Positions 1-10,722 of a stretch of DNA of 64,000 bases are shown here, in pieces (position 1 is the stretch's first letter; the number at the start of each line of letters is the position of its first letter). The notes under the pieces are model-generated. The model saw nothing but the letters and a program-made list of their open reading frames with translations, was not told where the DNA came from and did no database searches. Both the position numbers and the translations under genes were made by a program. This DNA is from Daphnia carinata (lineage: Eukaryota > Arthropoda > Branchiopoda > Diplostraca > Daphniidae), in NCBI RefSeq assembly GCF_022539665.2, contig NC_081337.1, positions 860,239 through 924,238 on the forward strand, read 5' to 3'.

Positions 1-808
1 CAATTGTATAAGTGATTTATATTTTCTGGCTCATCATTCTGATCGCATTTTGGGTTTATATCTTGTTTACATTTTATTAATCTGTCTTTTGTTGGTATAA
101 CGTTATGTATTTGTAAAAATATGTGTTCCTTTAGCTGCGGGGATAAAAATGGTTTTGTATGGCTTTAAAACTAGTTTTGAAGTCAGTATTTGGAAATTTT
201 ATAATAATTTTAGGAGTATTTTTTTCTTTAAAAATTTAACTATTATAAATTTCTTTGCTTGTAATTTCCTTTGTTAACTTTATCTTCTCTTTTAAAAGTT
301 TTATAGATTCTATAGATTGCAATAAAAATGATGGAGTTATTTCAGAGTTTGGGCCTGGACTCACTGGGAAAATTTTTCTTAATCTTAGCCCAATCCAATA
401 CTTTAAAACTTTACCACTTTCACTACTTTTTGTTTCTGTCAGATTATTTAAAATGGTTTTTAAAAATAAGGATTTATACTTCACAATAGCACTGATGAGA
501 TTTAATCCCCCTTCTTGTTTAGGTACATAAAGCTCAGTTTTTGTTATTTTTTCCAGTTGATGTCGCCATATTAAATTGTGTCCCAATTGCTGAACTCGAC
601 CTCTATATTTTTCTGGTATAGGTAAAATTTTTGCTAAATGTGAAAATTTTGGAATAATAAAAGTGTTGAAAAAAATTACTTTTTGTTCAATCGTCAGTAA
701 TCTGTTAAAAGTGTTTTGAACGCTTTGTTCTATTTTGCTAATTATGCTAATGCAATTCTGGTCAATGGTTTTAAAAGTATTTTCATGCCAATGAATTCCG
801 AGCATTTT
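1..808 (-). pseudogene. LINE ORF2 C-terminal region, partial at window edge
   Basis: The minus frame 805-236 (189 residues) has the look of the post-RT part of LINE ORF2: LGIHWHENTFKTIDQN, IPKFSHLAKILPIP, LIWRHQLEKI, LYVPKQEGGLNLISA. A further stretch toward base 1 encodes CDQNDEPENINHLYNC, the Cys/His motif common near the end of ORF2. The gene runs out of the window. Confidence 0.7.
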
Positions 809-2279
809 TTAGATACTGCTTATTTTATCCAAGTGGCTGGCCATTGACATTCTTCCCTCCATCTTCCTAATCTAAACAGTTGTGATTTTTCTCTATGTAC
901 TTTTGAGTTAGTTGCATGTTCAAATTATTCAATACAGCGTTCGAGTTCTAGAATGTCTTGCGTATTTGCAATAAAAATTGAAACATCGTCTACAAAGGCG
1001 CTGATGTGATAATTTGATGGGGATATTGAAATAGGTTGGATTCGATTTTTATTAGTGTTAAAAAACGTTCAATAAAAATTATGTACAAGTACATCGCTAA
1101 TGGGCACCCTTTTCTTACCCCTCTTTTTAAACAGATGTCTCTTCCAAAGGCCTTATTTATAAAAATTTTACTCTTTGCATTTTCATAGAAAATTTTGATA
1201 TAATTGATAAATATTTTATCTAAACCCAATTTATCTAAGACTTCGTATGAAAACGTCCTTTCAACCATATCATAAGCTTTTTCGAAATCAAGACTTACTA
1301 TTGCTATGCCTCTGGTTTTGTTTCCCCAATGAAATTCGTTCCCTCGTTTTTTCTGATATTCTTCTTCTGTTGAGAAATGTTCAATTACATTTCTATAAGC
1401 TATTAAGTTCTGGGTTATATCTCTATTTTGTATACCACCTGTTTGTTCCTCACTGATAATATTGGGTAAAATATTTTTTAGTCTGATGGTTAAAATTTTG
1501 GCTAGGATTTTGTAATCAGAACATAAAAGATTAATCGGTCTATAGTTCCCAAGTATCTTTCTGCTACCTCCCTTGTGTAAAAGGGTTATGATTCCGGTGG
1601 GCTGGGTTTTACTAAGATTTTGCGAGTTTAAAATAAATCTGTACATGTTTGTTATTTCCTGCTTTAAAAGTGGCCATATCTTTTTATAAAATTCAATGAG
1701 TAATCCATCGATACCCGGAGACTTTTTTTCCTGGAGTGTGTTAATTGCATTTAAAATTTCTTCTTCTGAAATTTCCTTTACAAGTTCTTGGTTTATTTCT
1801 TTACTTAAAACTGAATTGATATTTTCTAAAATTATTTCTCTTTGTTCTTGGCTGTGGGTTCTAAGTGTGTATAATTTTTCGTAAAATTCATGTATAACTT
1901 CATGAATATCTGAGGTAGATGCTCCGTTGCTTTCTAGTTCATCGATTGTTCTACCTTCCCCATTGACTTTCTTTTTAATTAAATTCACTACTGTGAATAG
2001 TTCGTTATTTATCGAGTAATTCAATTTTCCCCGGATTTGCTTTCTTTCTTCCTCTGCCTTATGAATACTTTTTAGTTTATGTTTAAAAAAATAGTATTCA
2101 TCCGTGTTTTTCTTTCCTTTTTCTATTTCTTCCTTGGATTGATCCAGGCATTTGTTGTAAAATTTTTCCATTGCATTTCTTTCTCTGGATTTCATCTTGC
2201 AATAATTTTGAAATAGTTTTTTAAGATTTCCTTTAATTTCACACTCCCACCAATCTATTATAGAATTATATTCTTCCAA
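809..2279 (-). pseudogene. LINE ORF2 reverse transcriptase domain, frameshifted
   Basis: The 429-residue frame at 2279-990 carries RT blocks in order: SPGIDGLLIEFYKK, a GNYRPINLL block, SEEQTGGIQ, IVSLDFEKAYD (first catalytic Asp region) and KRGVRKGCPLAMYLY. The catalytic FVDD box is present but in another frame (revcomp near 980-1000 reads AFVDDVSIFIANTQDILE), so a frameshift lies at about 1000-1010. Between there and 805 the frame is again interrupted. Confidence 0.82.
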
Positions 2280-3068
2280 TTTTTTTTTTTGCAGATAAGA
2301 TAAAACTTTCTAATTCTTCTTCAAAATCTGGGTTATCAAGGACACTGGTATTGAATTTCCATAGTTTGTTTGTTTTTAGTAGCCTACAAACAGACCCCTC
2401 TAGTTCTAACAATACCGCTGCATGGTCGCTGAATGGGAAATTAATATTGGTGCAATTTTTAATACTGCCTGAGTGTTTTGCAGAGATATAAGTTGTATCT
2501 ATCCGGGGTTTCCCATTCGGACTGATAAAAGTATATGAGTTGATATCTGGGCTAAGTTTTCTAAATACGTCAATATATTTTAATCTGTCAATTAAATTTT
2601 TTAGCTGGTGATTAATTTTCTTCTTTGTTCCTTCCCTATCTCCTGCATCTATTATACAGTTAAAATCTCCTAATATTATTGTATTGTCGTCATTTGCTTT
2701 TAAAGATTTTGGTAAGACGTGGAGAAAGAACAAGTGTCTGTTTGCTGCTGCTTCATTTTGTGTTGGGGCATAAATATTAACAATGGTCAAATTTTTAAAT
2801 AGTGCTCTAATTAATCTTCCTGATTCTTCTTTTTTCAATTTTAATTATCTCTATTTTTTTTGTATATTATTATTGTTCCAGATCTTTGGTTTTCAACATT
2901 GTTATTACTTATTACTAGCTAATCCTTATGAAGTCCATTAAAATGGTTAATGTTTGTTTTTTGTAAGGATAATAAATCTAAGTTATACTGGTATAAGAAT
3001 TTATTTAAAAATTCTTGTTTGCTTTTATCTTTAATCCCATTTATATTTAGCGTTGTAATTTTTACCAT
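2266..3068 (-). pseudogene. LINE ORF2 endonuclease domain (APE type), broken
   Basis: ORF2 appears to begin with ATG at 3068, reading MVKITTLNINGIKDKSKQEF, the usual start of an APE-type endonuclease (LNINGI). A stop near 2920 interrupts it. From 2838 to 2266 the remaining motifs are in frame: NIYAPT, GDFN, a Tyr-Thr-Phe near the middle, RIDTTYIS (Arg-Ile-Asp-x-x-Tyr) and SDHAAV. These are the metal- and DNA-binding motifs of the family, which nicks target DNA to prime reverse transcription. The frame ends at 2266 and the RT continues in another frame that overlaps it by a few bases. Confidence 0.8.
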
Positions 3069-3282
3069 TTTAAATTAATCACGAATTAAAAAGCTTAATG
3101 TATTGGCGTAAAATTTGTACTTTGATTGCTTGGTTCTTTTTCTTCTATTTCAATCTGGAGGTATATCAGATTTATTTTTACTATTGCAAACTATGGGGTC
3201 TTCTTTTGAACTTTCCAAAAAAATTGGTTTTGTTTCCTTCATCAAATCCTTCTTCTCATTCCACTTTGTGGGTTTTTGCTTT

Positions 3283-4310
3283 TCAGAATTCTGTGTCAGG
3301 AAATATTTCAGTAATTCCATTTTCAGCCTGTGATAATTCTTTGTTTATAACTTCAGGCCAATCATTGTTCATCTCGTTCTCTGTTAGGGAGTTCGCCTTC
3401 TCCTCTTGTGATCGAGAGCTTATTGTCATATTGCCATTTTTCTGTTTTCCATGATGAATCCTTGCTGCATTAATATTAGGTTTTATTCTCTTCTTGCACC
3501 TTTTTAATTGGTCATCTTTTTTTACTTTATCTGAATCCGCTGATCCTTTCCTTTCTCTTTTCTTTTGACGCCGCTCTTCTTCTTCAACCTCTGATTCTGA
3601 AGTTTCACTTAAATCTTCTGTTTCTAGCTCTTCTTCGAAAGGTGTTTTAACAACAACTCTTTCAGCCTCATTTACAATTTCTTTCAGAGTGTCAATTGCC
3701 AATGTGATTGCAGGGCTGCTTCCCACTGCTTGACTATAGGATTTTCTCCCAGTCTCACAGTATCTTGCTTCGTGATTTTCCGAATCACATTTTGTGCAGG
3801 TTTTTATTTGCCCTAGGTAAGACACAGCAAATTTATTGCCCATAACTGTAATGAAAGAAGGGATGTTTTTCGTTACAACCATTTCAATTGTAAGCTTTTC
3901 TCTTTTAGTCTTAAGAAGATCTAACGCTGGCGTTTCATACTCAACTTTCTTAATTTTCCCATAAGGGTTCTAAAATTCTTTTGAAGAGACTTGAATCCAT
4001 TTCGTCTGGGACGTATTTAATTTGAACTTTTTTTCCAAGGACTTCTTGGCATGAAAATTGGAATGATATGTATCTTCCCATTTTTCTCGAAAGGTATTCC
4101 TTGGGAGTGCCGTTTAAAGAAACTTTCAAATTGATTTTGGTACTTAAATTTTGCTACTACATTTTTGGTATGGTAATGGAGGTCTATGACAGTGAGCTGG
4201 TCATTAATAATGCCTAATTTCATAAACCACCTGTGTACTTCAATTTCTAGTGGGACAAAATCAACTTCTCTGAAACTGAAAAACAGCGTCTTTTCCTTTT
4301 TTATTTCCAT
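3283..4310 (-). pseudogene. LINE ORF1 (CCHC zinc-knuckle nucleic-acid-binding protein), frameshifted
   Basis: The N-terminal piece starts with ATG at 4310 and stays open to 4017. A second frame covers about 3960-3283 (199 residues counted from the ATG at 3882, with coding-like sequence upstream of it). The second piece has one zinc knuckle of C-x2-C-x4-H-x4-C form (CTKCDSENHEARYC), followed by an acidic stretch (Glu-rich ELETED..SEVEEEE) and a basic stretch (KKRERK, KRCKKRIK). The shift between the pieces lies near 4030: after it, the other frame still reads coherent protein (KYVPDEMDSSLFKRILEP). ORF1 proteins of this type coat LINE RNA during transposition. This copy is broken by at least one frameshift. 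Confidence 0.75.
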
Positions 4311-4316
4311 TTTCGT

Positions 4317-4849
4317 TCTAATTTAAGAAGAGTGATATTGTGCAATTTTTCTGATTGAAAAGATAATTAAATGTGGAGATGACAATAGGGTTAAGGGTGA
4401 GTATTAATTAAAGAGTTAGTGGTATTTTAATGAAAAAGTTTGGAATATGTATAAGAGATGACAAAGAAATACAATTGTGTAAAGTGAATATTTGATTTTT
4501 TTGTTTTTATTTTTATAAGTGCAAAGAAGTGTGATCTAGTAAAGAAGAGAAGAAAACTTGACAAGATGAATTATAATACTATTTTCTCTATTTCTAGTAA
4601 AAATGGTATTAAAATGAAATGGAATTGTGAGAGAAAAAACTAAAGAAGGAAATTAATGGGTGCTAAACGTAAATGACAGATGATGAAAAGAGTCAAAATT
4701 AATACTATTTTCACTTAAAAAGTAAGAATAGTATTATTTTGGCAGAGAAATAAGTGTGGGAGACTGAAATTGAAGTGAAGAGAAGAAAAAAATTTATTGT
4801 AATTTTTGATTTTTGGGAGCTAGAAAGAGATTGGACTGGTAACCATCGC
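4317..4849. other. AT-rich stretch without recognised gene
   Basis: Either the 5' untranslated part of the LINE or the DNA it landed in. A repeated phrase around aatactattttc occurs at about 4575 and 4700. I see no coding sequence. Confidence 0.4.
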
Positions 4850-5167
4850 TGAAATACACCATCGGGAAATAGACAGCCTGTGCTCTGACTTTACCTTTAA
4901 CAAGTTGAAGAAGTTTAAAGATGAAACACGGGAACACTGGTGGAAGCACGTTGTGAACTGTAGGAAGTGTATTTTGTGACTGACTGCCCCTTGCCCTCTC
5001 TTGCGAGACAGCCAACAGGCCTAGGGCGGGGCTTACATACAGAAAAATGTACAATGGTGACCCTCTGTCGAGGGCCACCCAATTCAAAAGCACTGAAACG
5101 GCTGGGCAGCCTCGTGCGGGGTCCAGACCGCGTCGTCTACTGTTGGAAACTCAATATATTCCCAACA
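4850..5167 (-). repeat. Solo LTR of the BEL/Pao family seen in the tRNA array
   Basis: This 318-bp segment aligns throughout with the LTRs at 23703, 32546, 33795 and 43038 (in minus orientation), including the GC-box-like CCCCGCCC and the stem-loop at 5056-5079. It starts with TGAA and ends with AACA, and is flanked by a perfect 5-bp repeat ATCGC (4845-4849 and 5168-5172), the expected target duplication. No internal element sequence remains, so it arose by LTR-LTR recombination. It is more diverged than the other LTRs and has a ~10-bp insertion near its left end. Confidence 0.88.
5056..5079 (-). other. LTR stem-loop (solo LTR copy)
   Basis: In the sense (minus) orientation the arms GGTGGCCCTC and GAGGGTCACC pair fully if one G-U wobble is allowed; the 4-base loop is GACA. 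It corresponds to the perfect hairpin of the element at 23703. Confidence 0.7.
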
Positions 5168-5172
5168 ATCGC

Positions 5173-5531
5173 CATCGATGGTTCAGTGGTTAGTTTTTGG
5201 AGGGGTTTCCGTTTTGGAACAAACTTTTATGTTCGGGAGTGCAATTAACAATACATAAAAATAAAGAAGAATATGCTAAAACAGGAATAGATGGTTCAGT
5301 GGTTAGTTTTTGGAGGGGTTTCCGTTTTGGAACAAACTTTTATGTTTGGGAGTGCAATTAAAAATACATAAAAATAAAGAAGAATTCAAAATATGGTAAA
5401 ACAGGAATAGATGGTTCAGTGATTAGTTTTTGGAGGGGTTTCCGTTTTGGAACAAACTTTTCTGTTTGGAAGGGCAATTAAAAATACATAAAAATAAAGA
5501 AGAATTCAAAATATGTTCTAAAACAGGAATA
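5173..5531. repeat. Tandem repeat, about 3 copies of 113-120 bp
   Basis: Copies begin with GATGGTTCAGTG at 5177, 5290 and 5410 and share ggaggggtttccgttttgg and a cataaaaataaagaag block. The first period is 113 and the second 120, because later copies carry an extra ttcaaaat. No coding content is visible. Confidence 0.9.
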
Positions 5532-5549
5532 GATTTTTAAAAGGGTTTC

Positions 5550-5820
5550 CTAATCTATTGGTAGGGTCCATCTACGTGGATAGGGGTTTTTCCTCGTATT
5601 CGGGGTTTGGTGCACCATAGTTGAAGTGGGCACCATTTCCATGGATCCCTGGATAGCTGCTAATCGGGCCTTGAATCTAAATGCACCCCAGGAACGTCCG
5701 TCGATTCCAAGTACCGAGCGGATGTCATCGTTCCTGGGATACCACGAGCCAAGGGACCCGACTACCAGGGGAATAAGCCTACCAAGCGAGGAATATTTTT
5801 CAAGCTTTCGTTGGTAGGCA
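5550..5820 (-). pseudogene. Fragment resembling the C-terminal tail of a LINE reverse transcriptase protein
   Basis: The minus strand encodes AYQRKLEKYSSLGRLIPLVV then a Gly-rich turn and RSVLGIDG..FKARLAAIQG. A Lys-Tyr-x-x-Leu segment followed by a PVEVG-like segment and a small helical end is a common tail of LINE-encoded RT proteins. The match rests on pattern memory only. It abuts the left end of the tRNA array. Confidence 0.4.
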
Positions 5821-5994
5821 TTGTCCATTCTGGGCACGTCGTTGGTCAAATAGAAAACTGTAGAACCAAGCTTGCGCCTATAATGACTTCAAAGGGAACC
5901 AAACGTTTGGTGATGAAACAAACCAACTAGCCTTTTAATCGAAATGAAGATGCTGGCTCATTTGTTTTTAGTAAAACAATAGATTAAACACCAC

Positions 5995-6068
5995 GGCCTG
6001 TTAGCTCAGTTGGTTAGAGCGCCGTGCTAATAACGCGGAGGTCATGAGTTCGATCCTCTTACGGGCCA
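5995..6068 (+). tRNA. tRNA-Ile (AAU), unit 1
   Basis: Seventy-four bases fold as a full cloverleaf: acceptor GGCCTGT/ACGGGCC with one G-U pair, anticodon loop CTAATAA (anticodon AAU), T loop TTCGATC, discriminator A. The A box TAGCTCAGTTGG and B box GTTCGATCC are canonical. A T5 Pol III terminator lies at 6093-6097. The T stem ATGAG/CTCTT has one T-T mismatch. The other units share this fold. Confidence 0.95.
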
Positions 6069-6364
6069 GTAACAATACTATCAACGTCGTGATTTTTCGG
6101 ACTGCAACGTTTAAAGCGCGTTTCAAAGCGGATGTTTTGCTGACGGTCAATGTTTCAAACTCGAAGTTTTGCATTGCTTGAACTACCGATCATTTTTATT
6201 CAACGGCAATGTTGTAGTAGATGTAGCCGAGTGGTTTCAACGTCAACGTTTAACGCCCGTTTCATTCCGGCGATTTTGCTGACATCAATGTTTCACATTC
6301 GAGAAATTTTTGCATTTGTTGACGCTTTCGTAAGCCATTCTTCAAATTTGTGACATGCGAAGCA

Positions 6365-6446
6365 GCAGATGTGGCCGAGTGGTTAAGGCGACTGACTCGG
6401 AATCAGTTTCCATTTGGGAGCGTTGGTTTGAATCCTACCATCTGCG
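6365..6446 (+). tRNA. Serine-type tRNA with proline anticodon CGG, unit 1; possible pseudogene
   Basis: Eighty-two bases with serine-type shape: perfect acceptor GCAGATG/CATCTGC, discriminator G, long variable arm TTCCATTTGGGA. The anticodon stem ACTGA/TCAGT encloses CTCGGAA, so the anticodon is CGG, which reads proline codon CCG. Seryl-tRNA synthetases recognise the long arm and not the anticodon, so a charged product would be expected to carry serine. Against function: the T stem GTTGG/CCTAC has a T-T mismatch, the T loop is TTTGAAT (invariant C56 is T, which also damages the B box), and the first TTTT lies 262 bases downstream (6709). Confidence 0.75.
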
Positions 6447-6770
6447 AAGAACTTGCACAAGTAAAGTCGACAAGGTTATAAGATTGCGTTGGCGTTAGAT
6501 TTCACCATCTTACGTTAACGTGTATGTGATCTGTGAATCGGTTGAGCATTGCGGAATGTGTTACGTGTTCCTCTGACAAGGAATTTGTAACCATTCTGGG
6601 CACGTCGTTGAAGTGAAATCCTGTGAGAAAACTGTAGAACCAAGCTTGCGCCTATAATGACTTCAAAGGGAAGCCGAAACGTTTGGTGATGAAACAAACC
6701 AACTAGCCTTTTAATCGAAATGAAGATGCTGGCTCATTTGTTTTTAGTAAAACAATAGATTAAACACCAC

Positions 6771-6844
6771 GGCCTGTTAGCTCAGCTGGTTAGAGCGCCG
6801 TGCTAATAACGCGGAGGTCATGAGTTCGATCCTCTTACGGGCCA
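6771..6844 (+). tRNA. tRNA-Ile (AAU), unit 2
   Basis: D arm variant CAGCTGG; followed by TTAACAA. Confidence 0.94.
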
Positions 6845-7138
6845 TTAACAATACTATCAACGTCGTGATTTTTCGGACTGCAACGTTTAAAGCGCGTTTC
6901 AAAGCGGATGTTTTGCTGACGGTCAATGTTTCAAACTCGAAGTTTTGCATTGCTTGAACTACCGATCATTTTTATTCAACGGCAATGTTGTAGTAGATGT
7001 AGCCGAGTGGTTTCAACGTCAACGTTTAACGCCCGTTTCATTCCGGCGATTTTGCTGACATCAATGTTTCACATTCGAGATTTTTGCATTTGTTGACGCT
7101 TTCGTAAGCCATTCTTCAAATTTGTGACATGCGAAGCA

Positions 7139-7220
7139 GCAGATGTGGGCGAGTGGTTAAGGCGACTGACTCGGAATCAGTTTCCATTTGGGAGCGTTGG
7201 TTTGAATCCTACCATCTGCG
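7139..7220 (+). tRNA. Serine-type tRNA, anticodon CGG, unit 2, D-stem variant
   Basis: Carries GTGGGCGAG instead of GTGGCCGAG (C11 to G, which breaks a D-stem pair) and is followed by ATGAAC. The only other copy with both changes is unit 16. Confidence 0.7.
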
Positions 7221-7544
7221 ATGAACTTGCACAAGTAAAGTCGACAAGGTTATAAGATTGCGTTGGCGTTAGATTTCACCATCTTACGTTAACGTGTATG
7301 TGATCTGTGAATCGGTTGAGCATTGCGGAATGTGTTACGTGTTCCTCTGACAAGGAATTTGTAACCATTCTGGGCACGTCGTTGAAGTGAAATCCTGTGA
7401 GAAAACTGTAGAACCAAGCTTGCGCCTATAATGACTTCAAAGGGAAGCCGAAACGTTTGGTGATGAAACAAACCAACTAGCCTTTTAATCGAAATGAAGA
7501 TGCTGGCTCATTTGTTTTTAGTAAAACAATAGATTAAACACCAC

Positions 7545-7618
7545 GGCCTGTTAGCTCAGCTGGTTAGAGCGCCGTGCTAATAACGCGGAGGTCATGAGTT
7601 CGATCCTCTTACGGGCCA
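7545..7618 (+). tRNA. tRNA-Ile (AAU), unit 3
   Basis: CAGCTGG variant with TTAACAA after the gene. Confidence 0.94.
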
Positions 7619-7914
7619 TTAACAATACTATCAACGTCGTGATTTTTCGGACTGCAACGTTTAAAGCGCGTTTCAAAGCGGATGTTTTGCTGACGGTCAA
7701 TGTTTCAAACTCGAAGTTTTGCATTGCTTGAACTACCGATCATTTTTATTCAACGGCAATGTTGTAGTAGATGTAGCCGAGTGGTTTCAACGTCAACGTT
7801 TAACGCCCGTTTCATTCCGGCGATTTTGCTGACATCAATGTTTCACATTCGAGAAATTTTTGCATTTGTTGACGCTTTCGTAAGCCATTCTTCAAATTTG
7901 TGACATGCGAAGCA

Positions 7915-7996
7915 GCAGATGTGGCCGAGTGGTTAAGGCGACTGACTCGGAATCAGTTTCCATTTGGGAGCGTTGGTTTGAATCCTACCATCTGCG
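7915..7996 (+). tRNA. Serine-type tRNA, anticodon CGG, unit 3
   Basis: Same sequence as unit 1. Confidence 0.75.
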
Positions 7997-8320
7997 AAGA
8001 ACTTGCACAAGTAAAGTCGACAAGGTTATAAGATTGCGTTGGCGTTAGATTTCACCATCTTACGTTAACGTGTATGTGATCTGTGAATCGGTTGAGCATT
8101 GCGGAATGTGTTACGTGTTCCTCTGACAAGGAATTTGTAACCATTCTGGGCACGTCGTTGAAGTGAAATCCTGTGAGAAAACTGTAGAACCAAGCTTGCG
8201 CCTATAATGACTTCAAAGGGAAGCCGAAACGTTTGGTGATGAAACAAACCAACTAGCCTTTTAATCGAAATGAAGATGCTGGCTCATTTGTTTTTAGTAA
8301 AACAATAGATTAAACACCAC

Positions 8321-8394
8321 GGCCTGTTAGCTCAGCTGGTTAGAGCGCCGTGCTAATAACGCGGAGGTCATGAGTTCGATCCTCTTACGGGCCA
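8321..8394 (+). tRNA. tRNA-Ile (AAU), unit 4
   Basis: CAGCTGG variant with TTAACAA after the gene. Confidence 0.94.
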
Positions 8395-8690
8395 TTAACA
8401 ATACTATCAACGTCGTGATTTTTCGGACTGCAACGTTTAAAGCGCGTTTCAAAGCGGATGTTTTGCTGACGGTCAATGTTTCAAACTCGAAGTTTTGCAT
8501 TGCTTGAACTACCGATCATTTTTATTCAACGGCAATGTTGTAGTAGATGTAGCCGAGTGGTTTCAACGTCAACGTTTAACGCCCGTTTCATTCCGGCGAT
8601 TTTGCTGACATCAATGTTTCACATTCGAGAAATTTTTGCATTTGTTGACGCTTTCGTAAGCCATTCTTCAAATTTGTGACATGCGAAGCA

Positions 8691-8772
8691 GCAGATGTGG
8701 CCGAGTGGTTAAGGCGACTGACTCGGAATCAGTTTCCATTTGGGAGCGTTGGTTTGAATCCTACCATCTGCG
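8691..8772 (+). tRNA. Serine-type tRNA, anticodon CGG, unit 4
   Basis: Same sequence as unit 1. Its downstream tail has a 2-base gain (gagagaaaac at about 8951), making this unit 778 bp. Confidence 0.75.
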
Positions 8773-9098
8773 AAGAACTTGCACAAGTAAAGTCGACAAG
8801 GTTATAAGATTGCGTTGGCGTTAGATTTCACCATCTTACGTTAACGTGTATGTGATCTGTGAATCGGTTGAGCATTGCGGAATGTGTTACGTGTTCCTCT
8901 GACAAGGAATTTGTAACCATTCTGGGCACGTCGTTGAAGTGAAATCCTGTGAGAGAAAACTGTAGAACCAAGCTTGCGCCTATAATGACTTCAAAGGGAA
9001 GCCGAAACGTTTGGTGATGAAACAAACCAACTAGCCTTTTAATCGAAATGAAGATGCTGGCTCATTTGTTTTTAGTAAAACAATAGATTAAACACCAC

Positions 9099-9172
9099 GG
9101 CCTGTTAGCTCAGTTGGTTAGAGCGCCGTGCTAATAACGCGGAGGTCATGAGTTCGATCCTCTTACGGGCCA
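9099..9172 (+). tRNA. tRNA-Ile (AAU), unit 5
   Basis: CAGTTGG variant with GTAACAA after the gene. Confidence 0.94.
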
Positions 9173-9466
9173 GTAACAATACTATCAACGTCGTGATTTT
9201 TCGGACTGCAACGTTTAAAGCGCGTTTCAAAGCGGATGTTTTGCTGACGGTCAATGTTTCAAACTCGAAGTTTTGCATTGCTTGAACTACCGATCATTTT
9301 TATTCAACGGCAATGTTGTAGTAGATGTAGCCGAGTGGTTTCAACGTCAACGTTTAACGCCCGTTTCATTCCGGCGATTTTGCTGACATCAATGTTTCAC
9401 ATTCGAGATTTTTGCATTTGTTGACGCTTTCGTAAGCCATTCTTCAAATTTGTGACATGCGAAGCA

Positions 9467-9548
9467 GCAGATGTGGCCGAGTGGTTAAGGCGACTGACTC
9501 GGAATCAGTTTCCATTTGGGAGCGTTGGTTTGAATCCTACCATCTGCG
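9467..9548 (+). tRNA. Serine-type tRNA, anticodon CGG, unit 5
   Basis: Same sequence as unit 1; this unit has the short spacer. Confidence 0.75.
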
Positions 9549-9872
9549 AAGAACTTGCACAAGTAAAGTCGACAAGGTTATAAGATTGCGTTGGCGTTAG
9601 ATTTCACCATCTTACGTTAACGTGTATGTGATCTGTGAATCGGTTGAGCATTGCGGAATGTGTTACGTGTTCCTCTGACAAGGAATTTGTAACCATTCTG
9701 GGCACGTCGTTGAAGTGAAATCCTGTGAGAAAACTGTAGAACCAAGCTTGCGCCTATAATGACTTCAAAGGGAAGCCGAAACGTTTGGTGATGAAACAAA
9801 CCAACTAGCCTTTTAATCGAAATGAAGATGCTGGCTCATTTGTTTTTAGTAAAACAATAGATTAAACACCAC

Positions 9873-9946
9873 GGCCTGTTAGCTCAGCTGGTTAGAGCGC
9901 CGTGCTAATAACGCGGAGGTCATGAGTTCGATCCTCTTACGGGCCA
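9873..9946 (+). tRNA. tRNA-Ile (AAU), unit 6
   Basis: CAGCTGG in the D arm combined with GTAACAA after the gene, a recombinant of the two main haplotypes. Confidence 0.94.
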
Positions 9947-10242
9947 GTAACAATACTATCAACGTCGTGATTTTTCGGACTGCAACGTTTAAAGCGCGTT
10001 TCAAAGCGGATGTTTTGCTGACGGTCAATGTTTCAAACTCGAAGTTTTGCATTGCTTGAACTACCGATCATTTTTATTCAACGGCAATGTTGTAGTAGAT
10101 GTAGCCGAGTGGTTTCAACGTCAACGTTTAACGCCCGTTTCATTCCGGCGATTTTGCTGACATCAATGTTTCACATTCGAGAAATTTTTGCATTTGTTGA
10201 CGCTTTCGTAAGCCATTCTTCAAATTTGTGACATGCGAAGCA

Positions 10243-10324
10243 GCAGATGTGGCCGAGTGGTTAAGGCGACTGACTCGGAATCAGTTTCCATTTGGGAGCG
10301 TTGGTTTGAATCCTACCATCTGCG
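10243..10324 (+). tRNA. Serine-type tRNA, anticodon CGG, unit 6
   Basis: Same sequence as unit 1. Its tail has a private change (ctgactagg at about 10452). Confidence 0.75.
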
Positions 10325-10648
10325 AAGAACTTGCACAAGTAAAGTCGACAAGGTTATAAGATTGCGTTGGCGTTAGATTTCACCATCTTACGTTAACGTG
10401 TATGTGATCTGTGAATCGGTTGAGCATTGCGGAATGTGTTACGTGTTCCTCTGACTAGGAATTTGTAACCATTCTGGGCACGTCGTTGAAGTGAAATCCT
10501 GTGAGAAAACTGTAGAACCAAGCTTGCGCCTATAATGACTTCAAAGGGAAGCCGAAACGTTTGGTGATGAAACAAACCAACTAGCCTTTTAATCGAAATG
10601 AAGATGCTGGCTCATTTGTTTTTAGTAAAACAATAGATTAAACACCAC

Positions 10649-10722
10649 GGCCTGTTAGCTCAGCTGGTTAGAGCGCCGTGCTAATAACGCGGAGGTCATG
10701 AGTTCGATCCTCTTACGGGCCA
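10649..10722 (+). tRNA. tRNA-Ile (AAU), unit 7
   Basis: CAGCTGG with GTAACAA. Confidence 0.94.

Larger units (their letters stand above)
1..4316 (-). mobile_element. Decayed non-LTR retrotransposon (LINE, L1/Tx1-like), 3' end outside window
   Basis: Reading the minus strand from about 4316 to 1 gives ORF1 (zinc knuckle), then ORF2 with APE-type endonuclease, reverse transcriptase and, close to base 1, a C-terminal Cys/His motif (Cys-x-Gln-Asn-Asp-Glu-Pro-Glu-Asn-Ile-Asn-His then Cys). The 3' end therefore lies beyond the left edge. Several frameshifts and stops separate the pieces, so this copy is dead. The RT block with Asn-Tyr-Arg-Pro-Ile-Asn-Leu-Leu resembles the L1/Tx1 group, as does the ORF1 type; clade assignment is tentative. 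Base composition is strikingly AT-rich compared with the BEL elements further right. Confidence 0.85.
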
